A stretch of 35,776 nt of DNA from Acetobacteraceae bacterium. GTDB taxonomy: Bacteria; Pseudomonadota; Alphaproteobacteria; Acetobacterales; Acetobacteraceae. Position numbers and translations under genes: made by a program. The notes below the pieces were generated by a model. That model was not told the origin of the DNA. It was given only the letters and a program-made list of their open reading frames with translations, and ran no database searches. The stretch lies in assembly GCA_003151425.1 (NCBI GenBank), contig PLXO01000201.1, positions 1-35,776 on the forward strand, written 5' to 3'. This document shows positions 14,917 to 23,261 of the stretch, in pieces (the stretch's first letter is position 1; every line of letters begins with the position of its first letter).

Positions 14917-15549
14917 ATGCCCAAGGGATTGTTGTTTGCCTCGTTCGATTTTTCCGGTGCGCACGAGGACGAGTTCCACGACTGGTATGAGCTGGAGCAC
15001 ATCCCGGAGCGCCAGCGCGTGCCGGGGTTCATCACCTGCGAGCGCTGGATCGGCGACGAGAATCCGAAACTCGCAGTGGCGACCTATGATCTGGATACGG
15101 TGTCGGTGCTGCGCAGCCCCGCGTATCTGGCGATCGGCGGGGCCAATCTGTCGGTCTGGTCGAAACGCGTGACCGCGATGTGCCAGCGCATCATGCGCTA
15201 CGAGGGCGAGCAGGTGCTGCCGGGCGACGCGGTTGCGCCGGCGGGCGCGGGTGGGCTGCTGGTGGCGTCGATGAATGTCGATCCGGCCGCGGAACACGAA
15301 TTCAACGAGTGGTACAACACGGAGCACCTACCGCAGCTTGCTGCGGTGCCTGGCGTGCTGTGCGCGCGGCGCTACCGCGGCAGCGGCGAGCGCACGTATC
15401 TCGCGCTGTATCATCTGGCGAACCCGGACGTTGCGCGATCGGAGGCGTGGCGCAAGGCGGCGGATACGCCCTGGACGCAGCGCATGCGGCCACAGTTCCG
15501 CGACCTGCTGATCCTGCGCTGCAAGCGCTACGTGCGGGCGGGCGTTTGA
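14917..15549 (+). CDS. Tandem EthD/DUF4286-like dimeric alpha-beta barrel protein
   Basis: The 210-aa product contains two copies of a ferredoxin-like module. The first has DEFHDWYELEHIPERQRVPG, the second EHEFNEWYNTEHLPQLAAVP; the shared W-Y-x-x-E-H-x-P motif is the signature of EthD-like proteins, small proteins of unclear catalytic role found with catabolic oxygenase genes. The ATG at 14917 is chosen because GGGAGGA lies 7 nt upstream (14903-14909), although the frame is open further back. It follows the TetR gene after 53 nt and may be co-transcribed. The enzymatic role is unknown. Confidence 0.8.
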   Translation: MPKGLLFASFDFSGAHEDEFHDWYELEHIPERQRVPGFITCERWIGDENPKLAVATYDLDTVSVLRSPAYLAIGGANLSVWSKRVTAMCQRIMRYEGEQVLPGDAVAPAGAGGLLVASMNVDPAAEHEFNEWYNTEHLPQLAAVPGVLCARRYRGSGERTYLALYHLANPDVARSEAWRKAADTPWTQRMRPQFRDLLILRCKRYVRAGV

Positions 15550-15550
15550 C

Positions 15551-15685
15551 CGTCATGGCCGGGCTTGACCCGGCTATCCCCGCAACCGCCGTACCCGCGG
15601 TCAGTCGCGCAATTCTCAAGGCCCGTGCCGGTGGGGATGGCCGGGTCTGATCCCCGGGTCAAGCGCCCGGGGACGGCCATGACGG
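15551..15685. repeat. Palindromic REP-like element (CGTCATGGCCGGGCTTGACC type)
   Basis: It starts CGTCATGGCCGGGCTTGACC, 1 nt after the EthD-like stop codon, and ends CCCGGGGACGGCCATGACGG, so the outer arms are inverted copies. This sequence family is widespread between convergent genes in alphaproteobacteria, from general knowledge. Here it separates two convergent genes. A shortened relative (CCCGGCCATGACG) recurs at about 15753. Confidence 0.7.
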
Positions 15686-15798
15686 GGAGAGAGCGGTGCG
15701 CCGAGCCAGAACTTTCCCCGCCGGCGCCCCATCCTAACGCCTATGGGGATAAGCCCGGCCATGACGATAGTGAGGCCAAAGACGGCGAGGAGGCCAAA

Positions 15799-15825
15799 CC
15801 CACCAAAATGCCGCCAAAGCGGCGG
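15799..15825 (-). terminator. Possible terminator after the HSL-type esterase gene
   Basis: On the minus strand CCGCC, GCTTT and GGCGG form a short stem 15 nt after the esterase stop codon, followed by CATTTTGGTGGGTTTGG. The stem is short and the T-run interrupted, so this is weak. The remainder of the gap (15686-15840) shows no gene. Confidence 0.35.
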
Positions 15826-15840
15826 AACGATCGCAGCCCG

Positions 15841-16800
15841 TCACCCGAGGCGCGGCGGCGGGTTCAGCGCCTTGCCCAATATCCCCGCCATCATGTCGAT
15901 CGCCACGCCTGCGGCACGAATGATCCGCCCCATGCTCATGAACCCGTGGATCTGATCGGAGAAATGCAGGTGCGTCACCCGCACGCCCTCGCGTTCCAGT
16001 CGCCGCGCGTACTCGATCCCCTCATCGCGCAGTGGATCGCAGGTGCAGGTCAGCACCAGCGCCTGCGCCGTGCCGGACAGATCGGCCGCGCGCGCCGGTG
16101 ACGCGCGCCAGTCGGTGATATCGCCCGCCCCGCGCATGTAATGATCGATGAACCACTTCATCGACTTCGAGGTCAGCGGAACCGCCTGCGTAATGGTCTG
16201 CGAGGACACAGTGGTCATCGCCATGTCGGTCGCCGGGTAGATCAACAACTGGAACGCCAGCGGCGGCAGCGTGCGGTCGCGCGCCAACAGTGCCAGCACC
16301 GCCGCCAGGTTTCCCCCCGCCGAATCGCCGCCCACCGCGACGCGCGCGGGATCGATGCCAAGCGCGGCTGCATGTGCAATGATCCAGCGCGTCGCCGCTT
16401 CGCTGTCATCGACCGCGGCTGGGAATTTGTGCTCCGGCGCCATACGGTAGTCGACCGAGACCACCGCGCAACGCGCCGCGTTGGCGAAATGCCGGCAGGT
16501 CGTGTCATGCGAGTCGAGCCCGCCCAGCAGCCAGCCACCGCCATGAAAATACACCAGCGCCGGCAGCACGCCTCCCGCTTCCGTTCCGAAGGGACGGTAG
16601 TAGCGCAAGGGAATGTCGCCATGCGGGCCGGGACAGGCGAGGTCGCGCGTCTCCGCCACCAGCTGCGGCTCCGGCGCGAGCACGGCGCGGCTCGCCGTAT
16701 AGGCCTGGCGCGCTTCGTCGGGCGTCAGCGTCTCGAACGGCGGCCGTCCGGCCAGGCGGATCATGTCGAGGATGATCTGAACGTCCGGGTCGAATGTCAT
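15841..16800 (-). CDS. Alpha/beta hydrolase fold-3 (HSL family) esterase
   Basis: The 319-aa product is a hormone-sensitive-lipase-like carboxylesterase. It has the oxyanion HGGG (86-89), nucleophile S160 in GDSAGG, acid D255 in DPLRDEG and H285 in IHGFMS. A cytoplasmic ester- or lactone-cleaving role is likely; the substrate is unknown. ATG 16800 is preferred over the upstream in-frame start at 16881 because AGGAAAGGGG precedes it and the extra 27 residues are not family-like and run into the hairpin element at 16883. It lies downstream of the LLM oxidoreductase and hydrolase genes on the same strand, separated by that element. Confidence 0.9.
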   Translation of the reverse strand: MTFDPDVQIILDMIRLAGRPPFETLTPDEARQAYTASRAVLAPEPQLVAETRDLACPGPHGDIPLRYYRPFGTEAGGVLPALVYFHGGGWLLGGLDSHDTTCRHFANAARCAVVSVDYRMAPEHKFPAAVDDSEAATRWIIAHAAALGIDPARVAVGGDSAGGNLAAVLALLARDRTLPPLAFQLLIYPATDMAMTTVSSQTITQAVPLTSKSMKWFIDHYMRGAGDITDWRASPARAADLSGTAQALVLTCTCDPLRDEGIEYARRLEREGVRVTHLHFSDQIHGFMSMGRIIRAAGVAIDMMAGILGKALNPPPRLG

Positions 16801-16882
16801 CAGGCTACCCCTTTCCTTCTGATGGAGCACCGACTGTACACGACCAGGCGTGCTCACGCAGACTGAAATCGCCACCCCCACT

Positions 16883-16967
16883 TGTCATTGCGAGGAGCGC
16901 AGCGACGAAGCAATCCCCTGCCTCGGGGGCACGAGATTGCTTCGTCGCTGCGCTCCTCGCAATGACA
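16883..16967. repeat. Inverted-repeat intergenic element (TGTCATTGCGAGGAGCGC type)
   Basis: The left arm TGTCATTGCGAGGAGCGC, AGCGACGAAGCAATC (from 16883) is perfectly inverted in the right arm GATTGCTTCGTCGCTGCGC, TCCTCGCAATGACA (to 16967), with an 18-nt centre. The 33-bp arms make a very stable hairpin. This element family is known from many alphaproteobacterial genomes. It sits between two hydrolase genes transcribed in the same direction and could attenuate or stabilise the transcript. Confidence 0.8.
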
Positions 16968-16997
16968 TTTGGGGTTTCCAGTCGGCGTGAACGTGCT

Positions 16998-17780
16998 CTA
17001 CGCGGTCCAACCCAGGATTGCGTCAGCCACCGCCTGCGGCTGGTCCAGCTCGGCCAGATGGCCGGCATCCGCGATCGCCTTGATCTCCGTGCGCCCCTTG
17101 ATCGCCTTGGCGAAACGATCGGCGTAGCTGCGCGGCATGATCCGGTCCTGCTCGCCCCAGATCAGCAGGGTCGGCGCGGTGATCAAGGGCAGCCGCTTTT
17201 CCAGCTTGGTGTTGCCGAGCGGCCAAAAGATGCGGGCCGCGGCCTCGGACGCCCGCGTCTGCTCGATCGGCCACTCGATCGAGTTGGCCCCGTCCGGCGC
17301 GGTCTTCAGGGCGGTCCAGATCGCCGGGTCGGCGCACATCAGGCCGGGCACCGCATCGGCACGTTGCGCCCATGGATCGGTTGGCGGATCACTTTCCTCG
17401 AACAGACCGAACGGAGCGATCAGCGCGAGACGACGCACCGCATCGGGCCAGATCGCCGCGATCTCGGCGGCGAGCGAGCCACCGACCGAGCTGCCGACAA
17501 GATCGGCGCCGATCAGCTCCGACTTTGCCAGGATCTCACGCACCGTCAGGATCCAGTCGAGATGCGTATCGAGCACGGTATGACCGCGGTCGCCGCCCGG
17601 AAAACCGGGCAGTGACGGCACAATCACCGTGCGGCTCTTGGCCAGCTCGTCGACGAAGGGCACGCACCGCGGCAGACCTCCGAATCCGGCCAGGAACCCG
17701 AGGCGCGGGCCGCTGCCCTTGCGCCAGACGCGGGTGGCAAAGCCGTTGATGTCAATGCTCAACGTCTCGAGATCGCTCAC
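16998..17780 (-). CDS. Alpha/beta hydrolase
   Basis: The 260-aa product is a typical single-domain alpha/beta hydrolase. Nucleophile S98 is in GSSVGG, acid D212 in WGEQDRIMP and base H241 in AGHLAELDQP, with the oxyanion turn near GFGG (32-35). In LLM-containing catabolic clusters such enzymes often cleave C-C or ester bonds, as in meta-cleavage or lactone hydrolysis; the substrate here is unknown. It begins 33 nt after the LLM oxidoreductase stop codon, so the two are likely one operon. The ribosome-binding site is weak (GGAG 13 nt away). Confidence 0.9.
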   Translation of the reverse strand: MSDLETLSIDINGFATRVWRKGSGPRLGFLAGFGGLPRCVPFVDELAKSRTVIVPSLPGFPGGDRGHTVLDTHLDWILTVREILAKSELIGADLVGSSVGGSLAAEIAAIWPDAVRRLALIAPFGLFEESDPPTDPWAQRADAVPGLMCADPAIWTALKTAPDGANSIEWPIEQTRASEAAARIFWPLGNTKLEKRLPLITAPTLLIWGEQDRIMPRSYADRFAKAIKGRTEIKAIADAGHLAELDQPQAVADAILGWTA

Positions 17781-17813
17781 TTGCAGCTCCAGATCAGATG
17801 ACGGGGAACCGAT

Positions 17814-19094
17814 CTATTCGGCGGCCAGCGACGGCATGAAGGCGGGAACCGCCGCGCGCTGCGCCGTCGCCATCGGCTGCGGCCACCAGCGGTCGTTCCA
17901 TTCCGAGAACAGGTCCTGCATTTTCGGCATCACCTGCTCGGCGAACAGCTTGGTGTTGTACTTGGCCAACTGCTTGCTCATGTTGCCGAACTGCAACAGC
18001 AGCATGAGATGGCCGACGTTGAGGGTCTCGGCAACCTCGCGAAGCTGCTCGATGACCTCGTCGGGCGAGCCAACGATGACGTAACCCTTGTCAACGATCG
18101 CATCCATCTCGCGCGCGACGGAGGCGAAACGTTCGCCGGTGGACTTACCACGTACATCCGCATCTACGGCCTGCTTGATCTGGCTTTCGATGCCGGCGCG
18201 CTGGCTGCCCTCGCTGGTGTAGCCGGGCGGCGTCGCCCAGCGCGCATCGACGTGCAGGCAGCGGCCGTAGAAGTATTCCGCGGCCTCGGCATAGAGATTG
18301 AAGGCGTGCTGACGGCTTTCGCCGACGCCGACGAATTGCAGGAAGCCCGCCTGGTACGGATTGCGCTCCTTGCCGAGGCGCGACATTTCGTTCCAGAATC
18401 CGTCCATCGTCGCGCGGCCGGCCTTGTAGCCGTAATACGACAGGTAGCAGTAGACGTAATCCATCTCGGCGCACCAACGCCACGTCTCGACCGAGCCGCC
18501 GCCGGGCACCCAGATCGGCGGATGCGGGCGTTGGATCGGCCGCGGCCAGATGTTGACGTAGCGCTGCTGGTTGAAGCGGCCGTTGAAGGCAAAAGTGTCC
18601 TGCTCCTTCCAGGCGCGCACCACCAGGTCGTGCGCTTCCAGATAACGCTGGCGCAACTGGCTGGGATTCTGACCGTAGGCGTAACAGGTATCCATTGGCG
18701 TGCCGACCGGGAACCCGGCGATCAACCGCCCGCCGGAGATGCAGTCGATCATTGCGAATTCTTCGGCCACGCGGGTCGGCGGGTTGTATAGTGCCAGCGA
18801 GTTGCCCATCACGCAGATCGCCGTGTCGGTGGTGCGACGCGCGAGCGACGCGGCGATCAGGTTGGGCGAGGGCATCAGGCCATAGCCGTTGGAGTGGTGC
18901 TCGTTCACACAGATCGCGTCGAAGCCGCACTGCGCAGCGTATTCGAGCTCGTCCATGAAATCGTTGTACATCAGGTGGGCGCGCTTTGGATCGAAAAGCG
19001 AGGAATGGATGTCCACCCAGACCGACGGATTGGTGTCGCGGAAATCGTCCGGTAGCTCGGTATACGGCATCAGGTGGAACCACATCAGCTTCAT
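17814..19094 (-). CDS. LLM class flavin-dependent oxidoreductase
   Basis: The 426-aa product belongs to the bacterial-luciferase-like monooxygenases, two-component enzymes that use reduced FMN and O2. Signature pieces are ICVNEHHSNGYGLMPSPNLI near the N-terminus, AEEFAMIDCISGGRLIAGFP, and the C-terminal segment GSPDEVIEQLREVAETLNVG. The start ATG 19094 has GGAG 9 nt upstream; the longer frame to 19112 would begin with TTG and is less likely. It is first in a probable operon with the two hydrolases downstream. A promoter and palindrome lie at 19122-19168. The substrate is unknown. Confidence 0.92.
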   Translation of the reverse strand: MKLMWFHLMPYTELPDDFRDTNPSVWVDIHSSLFDPKRAHLMYNDFMDELEYAAQCGFDAICVNEHHSNGYGLMPSPNLIAASLARRTTDTAICVMGNSLALYNPPTRVAEEFAMIDCISGGRLIAGFPVGTPMDTCYAYGQNPSQLRQRYLEAHDLVVRAWKEQDTFAFNGRFNQQRYVNIWPRPIQRPHPPIWVPGGGSVETWRWCAEMDYVYCYLSYYGYKAGRATMDGFWNEMSRLGKERNPYQAGFLQFVGVGESRQHAFNLYAEAAEYFYGRCLHVDARWATPPGYTSEGSQRAGIESQIKQAVDADVRGKSTGERFASVAREMDAIVDKGYVIVGSPDEVIEQLREVAETLNVGHLMLLLQFGNMSKQLAKYNTKLFAEQVMPKMQDLFSEWNDRWWPQPMATAQRAAVPAFMPSLAAE

Positions 19095-19121
19095 CGACGA
19101 GTCTCCGTCCAAGCGTGCGAC

Positions 19122-19168
19122 AGGATCATGCTACTGGGCAGTAGCACGATCCTACTGGCGGGTGTCAA
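19122..19168 (-). promoter_or_regulatory. Promoter with overlapping palindromic operator for the LLM oxidoreductase gene
   Basis: On the minus strand a perfect -35 box TTGACA (19168-19163) is followed, after 18 nt, by CTACTG (19144-19139) as a weak -10. Overlapping it is a 14-bp inverted repeat with one mismatch, AGGATCATGCTACT (19122-19135) and AGTAGCACGATCCT (19140-19153), with loop GGGC. The core CTACTG-GG-CAGTAG has the size and symmetry of TetR-type operators. No T-run follows, so a terminator for the upstream DUF4139 gene is less likely. Confidence 0.5.
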
Positions 19169-19192
19169 CCGGCGGCGAACGGACAGTTCCGT

Positions 19193-19236
19193 TCAGATGC
19201 GGAGCGCAGTCACGTCAGATGCGGAGCGCAGTCACG
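19193..19236. repeat. 22-bp perfect tandem duplication at the 3' end of the DUF4139 gene
   Basis: TCAGATGCGGAGCGCAGTCA plus CG occurs twice in a row, 19193-19214 and 19215-19236. The second copy encodes the last seven residues and stop codon of the DUF4139 protein (minus strand); the first lies just beyond the stop. The copies are identical, so the duplication is recent. Confidence 0.85.
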
Positions 19237-21218
19237 GCAGCAGCCAGGGCGCGGTGGGCCGTGTCCACCTCGGCCACGACATCATCGATGGATTTTCGCA
19301 GTTGCTCGATCTTCGTCTCATCGGCATCCAGCGCCCTCGTCAGGCGTGAGCGCAGCGCGTCTGACGCGGCGACGGCGCCGAGGTTCTTGCGGATCCGGTC
19401 CTCGTCGGCCAGAACGTCCTCCAGAAGCTTGCGCTGGCGTTCGACCTCGGCCGCCTTGCGTGCCTCATCCTGCCGCAGATCCAGCACGTGACGAAGCGCC
19501 GCGCGTCCGGCGGGATTGAGCTTTTCTTCGCCCACGATCGACTGGATGATGATGTTGTCGCCATCGACCAGGGCGACGCTCCGGCGGACCGGTTGATCGA
19601 GCCAGGCGGTGATCGTGTGGGTTTCGCCAGGCGCGAGAGACAGCGCGATCCGGAAGGCGGTCACGGTTTGCTCGGTGACGCGGGTTTTCCCATCATCCTC
19701 GGTGAGCGTCTGATCCGTGTTGGATTTGGGAATTTCAAGCAGCAAATCGCGCGCCTCGTGCGCCGGGGCGGCGGCGACGATCTGGATTACCCGGCGGGTG
19801 CGCACCGTGTAGGTCAGGACGCCGTCCGCGACGGTGTACGCGGTCATCGTATCAGGCTGGGTCGATTGCTTCGTTTCGATCATCGTCCGCAGATCGCGGG
19901 AGAACGATAGCAGTCGTGTCTCACCCGAGGGCAGGCCGCCCAGACGGGCATCTCCGGCGAAGCTGACGGCGCCGGAGTTGGTGTCGTAGAGGGTCAGAAC
20001 GCCAGCGGGCAGACTGCGTGGATCGTCGTTTCGTACACGCACGGAGGCCAAGGGATGAGGTTGCAGGAACGGCACCAGGCCAACCCTTGGCGCCGGCACT
20101 TCACGGTCGATGATCGGCACGTTGGTGGAGTGGCCCGCCGCGAGGTCGACTGTCTGGGCCACGGTAAAGATCGTTTCTTCCGCGGTTTCCTCGACGAGTG
20201 CGGCGTCGACCGGGGCGGCCATTGCTTGCGGCGATGGGGCCCTCATCGGCGCAGCAAAGTTAAGAACCTTGCCGGCTGGTGCCGGTGCCGGCGCGGCAGT
20301 CGAGGCGGCAGCGGATGCCTGCATCTCCCGTGCGCGTGTATCGATGTCGGGTAAGATGCGACCAAGAATTTCGACCGGAACCTCCGGCCGCTGAACGAAA
20401 TAGCTGCGGTACAGAGCCTGGCGGAACGTGACGGGGTTGCCGTACTGCAATGTCAGGGCCACGCCCTTCCAATCGCTTCCGGATTGATTTTCGAGCGTGG
20501 CCCAGCCTTGGAGACGCGCGACAGGGGAGTCGCCGGTGGGGAGCATCAGGCGATACGTCGCCTTCCACAGTGGAGCCCCGGCGACATAACCGACCGCGAC
20601 CGTTCGTTTGCCTTTGCCTTTGACACGCACCGTCAGGTGACGTGAGGTGAGGCTGGTATCATTACGTAAGGATTCCAGCGCGTGTTCGATCCGGTGTCGC
20701 AACTCAGGGTCGGTGACCTGGACGGTGTCAGCGTCTTCCAGCACGAACTGGCGCATGCCGTCCGCGCCAAGCAGCGTGACGCGGGTTCGTTGCGTACTGG
20801 CCCGCTCGGTCGTTTCGGTCACCGGTTCGGCGCGAACGATCCGGCCGGTCATCGGCCTGGGGCCTTGAACGGTGACTTCGGTGCCTCGGAGCGCATTCAG
20901 GTACGCGGCTGGCGATTCGAGGGCTTCGGGTCCGAACGGCGCATCGCCGAAAGCCTGGATCGTATCGTCTCGCCCGGGCAGTTCGACCCAGGCGACTCCG
21001 CCCGCGGAATCAAAGACGACGAGCGACTTCAAAATGTCATCGACCTGACCGACAGGTACATCCAGGCCAAGAGCTTCGTCGCCATCGATGTCTGCGGCGT
21101 ATTCAAAATAGCCGACGCCCCCCGAGGAAAGAATGACGCGCTTCAGGCTAAGTTCGGCCGCCTCCGTCTGTCCTGCCAGACCTAGCAGCAGCAGTGCAGC
21201 GAATACGACCCGCATCAT
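19215..21218 (-). CDS. Exported DUF4139 domain protein
   Basis: The 667-aa product begins with a signal peptide (MMRVVFAALLLLGLAGQTEA, cleavage near residue 20), so it acts in the periplasm or outer envelope. The mature part has an N-terminal beta-rich domain (AELSLKRVILSSGGVGYFEY), then the DUF4139 region with YVAGAPLWKATYRLMLPTGD and GWATLENQSGSDWKGVALTL, and a C-terminal coiled coil (about 600-655, ARKAAEVERQRKLLEDVLAD). A proline/alanine-rich linker sits near residue 310. The function of DUF4139 proteins is unknown; many are mucoidy inhibitor A-like. ATG 21218 is chosen because GGAGG lies 6 nt upstream and it gives a normal signal peptide; the frame extends to 21272. Confidence 0.85.
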   Translation of the reverse strand: MMRVVFAALLLLGLAGQTEAAELSLKRVILSSGGVGYFEYAADIDGDEALGLDVPVGQVDDILKSLVVFDSAGGVAWVELPGRDDTIQAFGDAPFGPEALESPAAYLNALRGTEVTVQGPRPMTGRIVRAEPVTETTERASTQRTRVTLLGADGMRQFVLEDADTVQVTDPELRHRIEHALESLRNDTSLTSRHLTVRVKGKGKRTVAVGYVAGAPLWKATYRLMLPTGDSPVARLQGWATLENQSGSDWKGVALTLQYGNPVTFRQALYRSYFVQRPEVPVEILGRILPDIDTRAREMQASAAASTAAPAPAPAGKVLNFAAPMRAPSPQAMAAPVDAALVEETAEETIFTVAQTVDLAAGHSTNVPIIDREVPAPRVGLVPFLQPHPLASVRVRNDDPRSLPAGVLTLYDTNSGAVSFAGDARLGGLPSGETRLLSFSRDLRTMIETKQSTQPDTMTAYTVADGVLTYTVRTRRVIQIVAAAPAHEARDLLLEIPKSNTDQTLTEDDGKTRVTEQTVTAFRIALSLAPGETHTITAWLDQPVRRSVALVDGDNIIIQSIVGEEKLNPAGRAALRHVLDLRQDEARKAAEVERQRKLLEDVLADEDRIRKNLGAVAASDALRSRLTRALDADETKIEQLRKSIDDVVAEVDTAHRALAAAVTALRI

Positions 21219-21285
21219 CGGGAACCTCCGGGCCGAAGTGGCGATCGGGACATTGTTTAGCATAATCCACATCGAGGGGACCGGC

Positions 21286-21936
21286 CTATCCCCCCGTCAA
21301 CGGCACAAATGCGACGGGCAGGATGTCTCGGCGCGTGAAGTTGCCGTCTGCATTCTTGACGATCAGCGTCAGCATCTGATCGCCGAACGGCTCGCCCAAC
21401 GGAAGCACCATCCGCCCGCCGGGGCGCAGTTGCGCGATCAGCGCCGGCGGCACGGTCGGCCCGGCGGCGGTCACGATGATGCCGTCGTACGGCGCGTGCT
21501 CGGGCCAGCCGACCGCGCCGTCGCCGATGCGCAGCGTGACGTTGCCGACACCCTCCCGCGTCAGCGCCGTTTGCGCCTGCGCGGATAGGGCGGGGATGAC
21601 CTCGACCGAATAGACGTGGTGTACGAGCGCCGCCAGCACCGCCGCCTGGTAGCCGGAGCCGGTGCCGATCTCCAGCACGACATGATCCGGCATGGGATCG
21701 AGCAGCTCCGTCATCAGCGCGACAATGAACGGCTGCGAAATGGTCTGGCCGTGGCCGATCCGCAGCGGGTGATTGGCATAGGCCTCCGCCCGTAACGCAG
21801 GCGGCACGAAGGCCTCGCGCCGCACCGCCAGCAGCGCCGCCCGCACGCGCGGCGCCAGATGCGGCCGGCCGGTCCAGCCGGCGGTCGCCCGCATCTCGGC
21901 CTCGATCTGTGCAATCAGTGCCTTGTGTGCGTCCAT
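21286..21936 (-). CDS. pcm: Protein-L-isoaspartate O-methyltransferase
   Basis: The 216-aa product repairs isoaspartyl residues in damaged proteins, using S-adenosylmethionine. It has the PCMT signature HPLRIGHGQTISQPFIVALM, SAM motif I VLEIGTGSGYQAAVLAAL, and the C-terminal RPGGRMVLPLGEP, all as in the bacterial enzymes of 200-220 aa. The start ATG 21936 is the usual one; the longer open frame upstream is antisense to the neighbouring flavoprotein gene. The DUF4139 gene lies downstream on the same strand after 67 nt. Confidence 0.95.
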   Translation of the reverse strand: MDAHKALIAQIEAEMRATAGWTGRPHLAPRVRAALLAVRREAFVPPALRAEAYANHPLRIGHGQTISQPFIVALMTELLDPMPDHVVLEIGTGSGYQAAVLAALVHHVYSVEVIPALSAQAQTALTREGVGNVTLRIGDGAVGWPEHAPYDGIIVTAAGPTVPPALIAQLRPGGRMVLPLGEPFGDQMLTLIVKNADGNFTRRDILPVAFVPLTGG

Positions 21937-22022
21937 TGATTGCTCCGGTGGAAGAGAGGCGTTTTTGCCCGGCCGATGCGCAGCGGTATAGGCTGACCGC
22001 CGACGCGTAGAGGGAATATCCG

Positions 22023-23252
22023 ATGGACCTGCATGAGGCCAGCGTGCCGGCGGCCGAAGACGACTATGTGGTGCGCGCGCGGGCGCTGGTGCCATTGCTG
22101 GACGCCGCCGCGCCGCGCATCGAGGCCGCGTGCGAACTGCCCGCGGACGTTCTGGACGCGATGCACGCGGCCCGGATGTTCCACCTGCTGGTGCCCCGCT
22201 CGATCGGCGGCGTCGAACTCGCGCCGTCGATCTACATCCAGGCGGTCGAGCAGATCGCCCGCGGCGATGCCAGCGCGGCGTGGTGTATGAACCAGCAATC
22301 CGGCTGCGCCATGTCGGCGGCCTACCTGTCCGAGGCAGCCGCCAAGGAGATGTTCGGCGGCCCCCGCGACGCGCTGGCCTGGGGCCAGACGCCCGGCGCC
22401 CGGGCCGTGCGCACCGAGGGCGGCTGGCGCCTGACCTGCCACGGCAGTTTTGCCAGCGGTAGCCGGCATTGCGCCTGGCTGGGCGCGCATGTGCCGACAT
22501 TCGAGGCAGACGGCACGCCGCGCCGGACCGAAGACGGCAAGCCGATCGAGCGCACCATGCTGTTTCCGCGCGCCCAGGCGAAGATCACCGACACCTGGCA
22601 AGTTGTCGGCCTGCGCGGCACCGGCAGCGACGACTATGAGGTGGCCGACCTGTTCATCCCCGACAACCACGCCATCGCGCGAGACCACCCCGCGGAACGG
22701 CGCGAGCCCGGGCTCACCTACCGGTTCAGCTCGCTGACCATCTATGCCTCCGGCTTCGGCGCGGTCGCGCTCGGCGTCGCGCGGACGGTGCTCGACGAGT
22801 TCATCAAGCTCGCGCGGCAGAAGACCCAGGCGCTGGCGCAAAGCCCGATGCGCGACAACGCGGTGATCCAGTCACTGATCGCCACCGCCGACGTGCGGCT
22901 GCGCTCGGCGCGATCCTGGCTGATCCAGACGTTGCGCGATGCCGAGGCCGGCGTGCGCGCGCGCGGCGCCCCAAGGCTGGGCGACCCATTGGGCGATCCA
23001 TTGGGCGAATTGACACTGGATGAGCGCGTGGCGATCCGCCAGGCCGCCACCTTCGCCATCGCCCAGGCGCGCGACGTGGTGAACGAGGTCTATCACGAGG
23101 CCGGCAGCACCGCGATCTTCAACCGCTTCACCATCGAGCGGCGGTTCCGCGACATCAACACCGTCTCGCAGCAGCTCCAGGGCCGCAGCGCGCATTTCGA
23201 GACCGTCGGCCAGCACATGCTGGGCATGCCGGTCTTCCAGCGTTGGTTGTAG
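22023..23252 (+). CDS. Acyl-CoA dehydrogenase-like flavoprotein (group D monooxygenase type)
   Basis: The 409-aa product has the acyl-CoA dehydrogenase fold. Its N-terminal half (LPADVLDAMHAARMFHLLVP, GDASAAWCMNQQSGCAMSAA) and C-terminal block DINTVSQQLQGRSAHFETVG resemble the HsaA/DszC-like flavin monooxygenases, which hydroxylate aromatic substrates with FMNH2 from a separate reductase, more than true dehydrogenases. No reductase gene is nearby. Residues about 319-328 are a duplicated GDPLGDPLGE encoded by a 12-bp tandem repeat (around 22981-23010). The gene is divergent from pcm, 86 nt apart. The substrate is unknown. Confidence 0.85.
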   Translation: MDLHEASVPAAEDDYVVRARALVPLLDAAAPRIEAACELPADVLDAMHAARMFHLLVPRSIGGVELAPSIYIQAVEQIARGDASAAWCMNQQSGCAMSAAYLSEAAAKEMFGGPRDALAWGQTPGARAVRTEGGWRLTCHGSFASGSRHCAWLGAHVPTFEADGTPRRTEDGKPIERTMLFPRAQAKITDTWQVVGLRGTGSDDYEVADLFIPDNHAIARDHPAERREPGLTYRFSSLTIYASGFGAVALGVARTVLDEFIKLARQKTQALAQSPMRDNAVIQSLIATADVRLRSARSWLIQTLRDAEAGVRARGAPRLGDPLGDPLGELTLDERVAIRQAATFAIAQARDVVNEVYHEAGSTAIFNRFTIERRFRDINTVSQQLQGRSAHFETVGQHMLGMPVFQRWL

Positions 23253-23261
23253 CGGCGCGGA

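Noticed and set aside
21937..22500. Upstream extension of the pcm frame
   Set aside because: Arginine-rich peptide antisense to the flavoprotein gene; the pcm family start at 21936 is complete.
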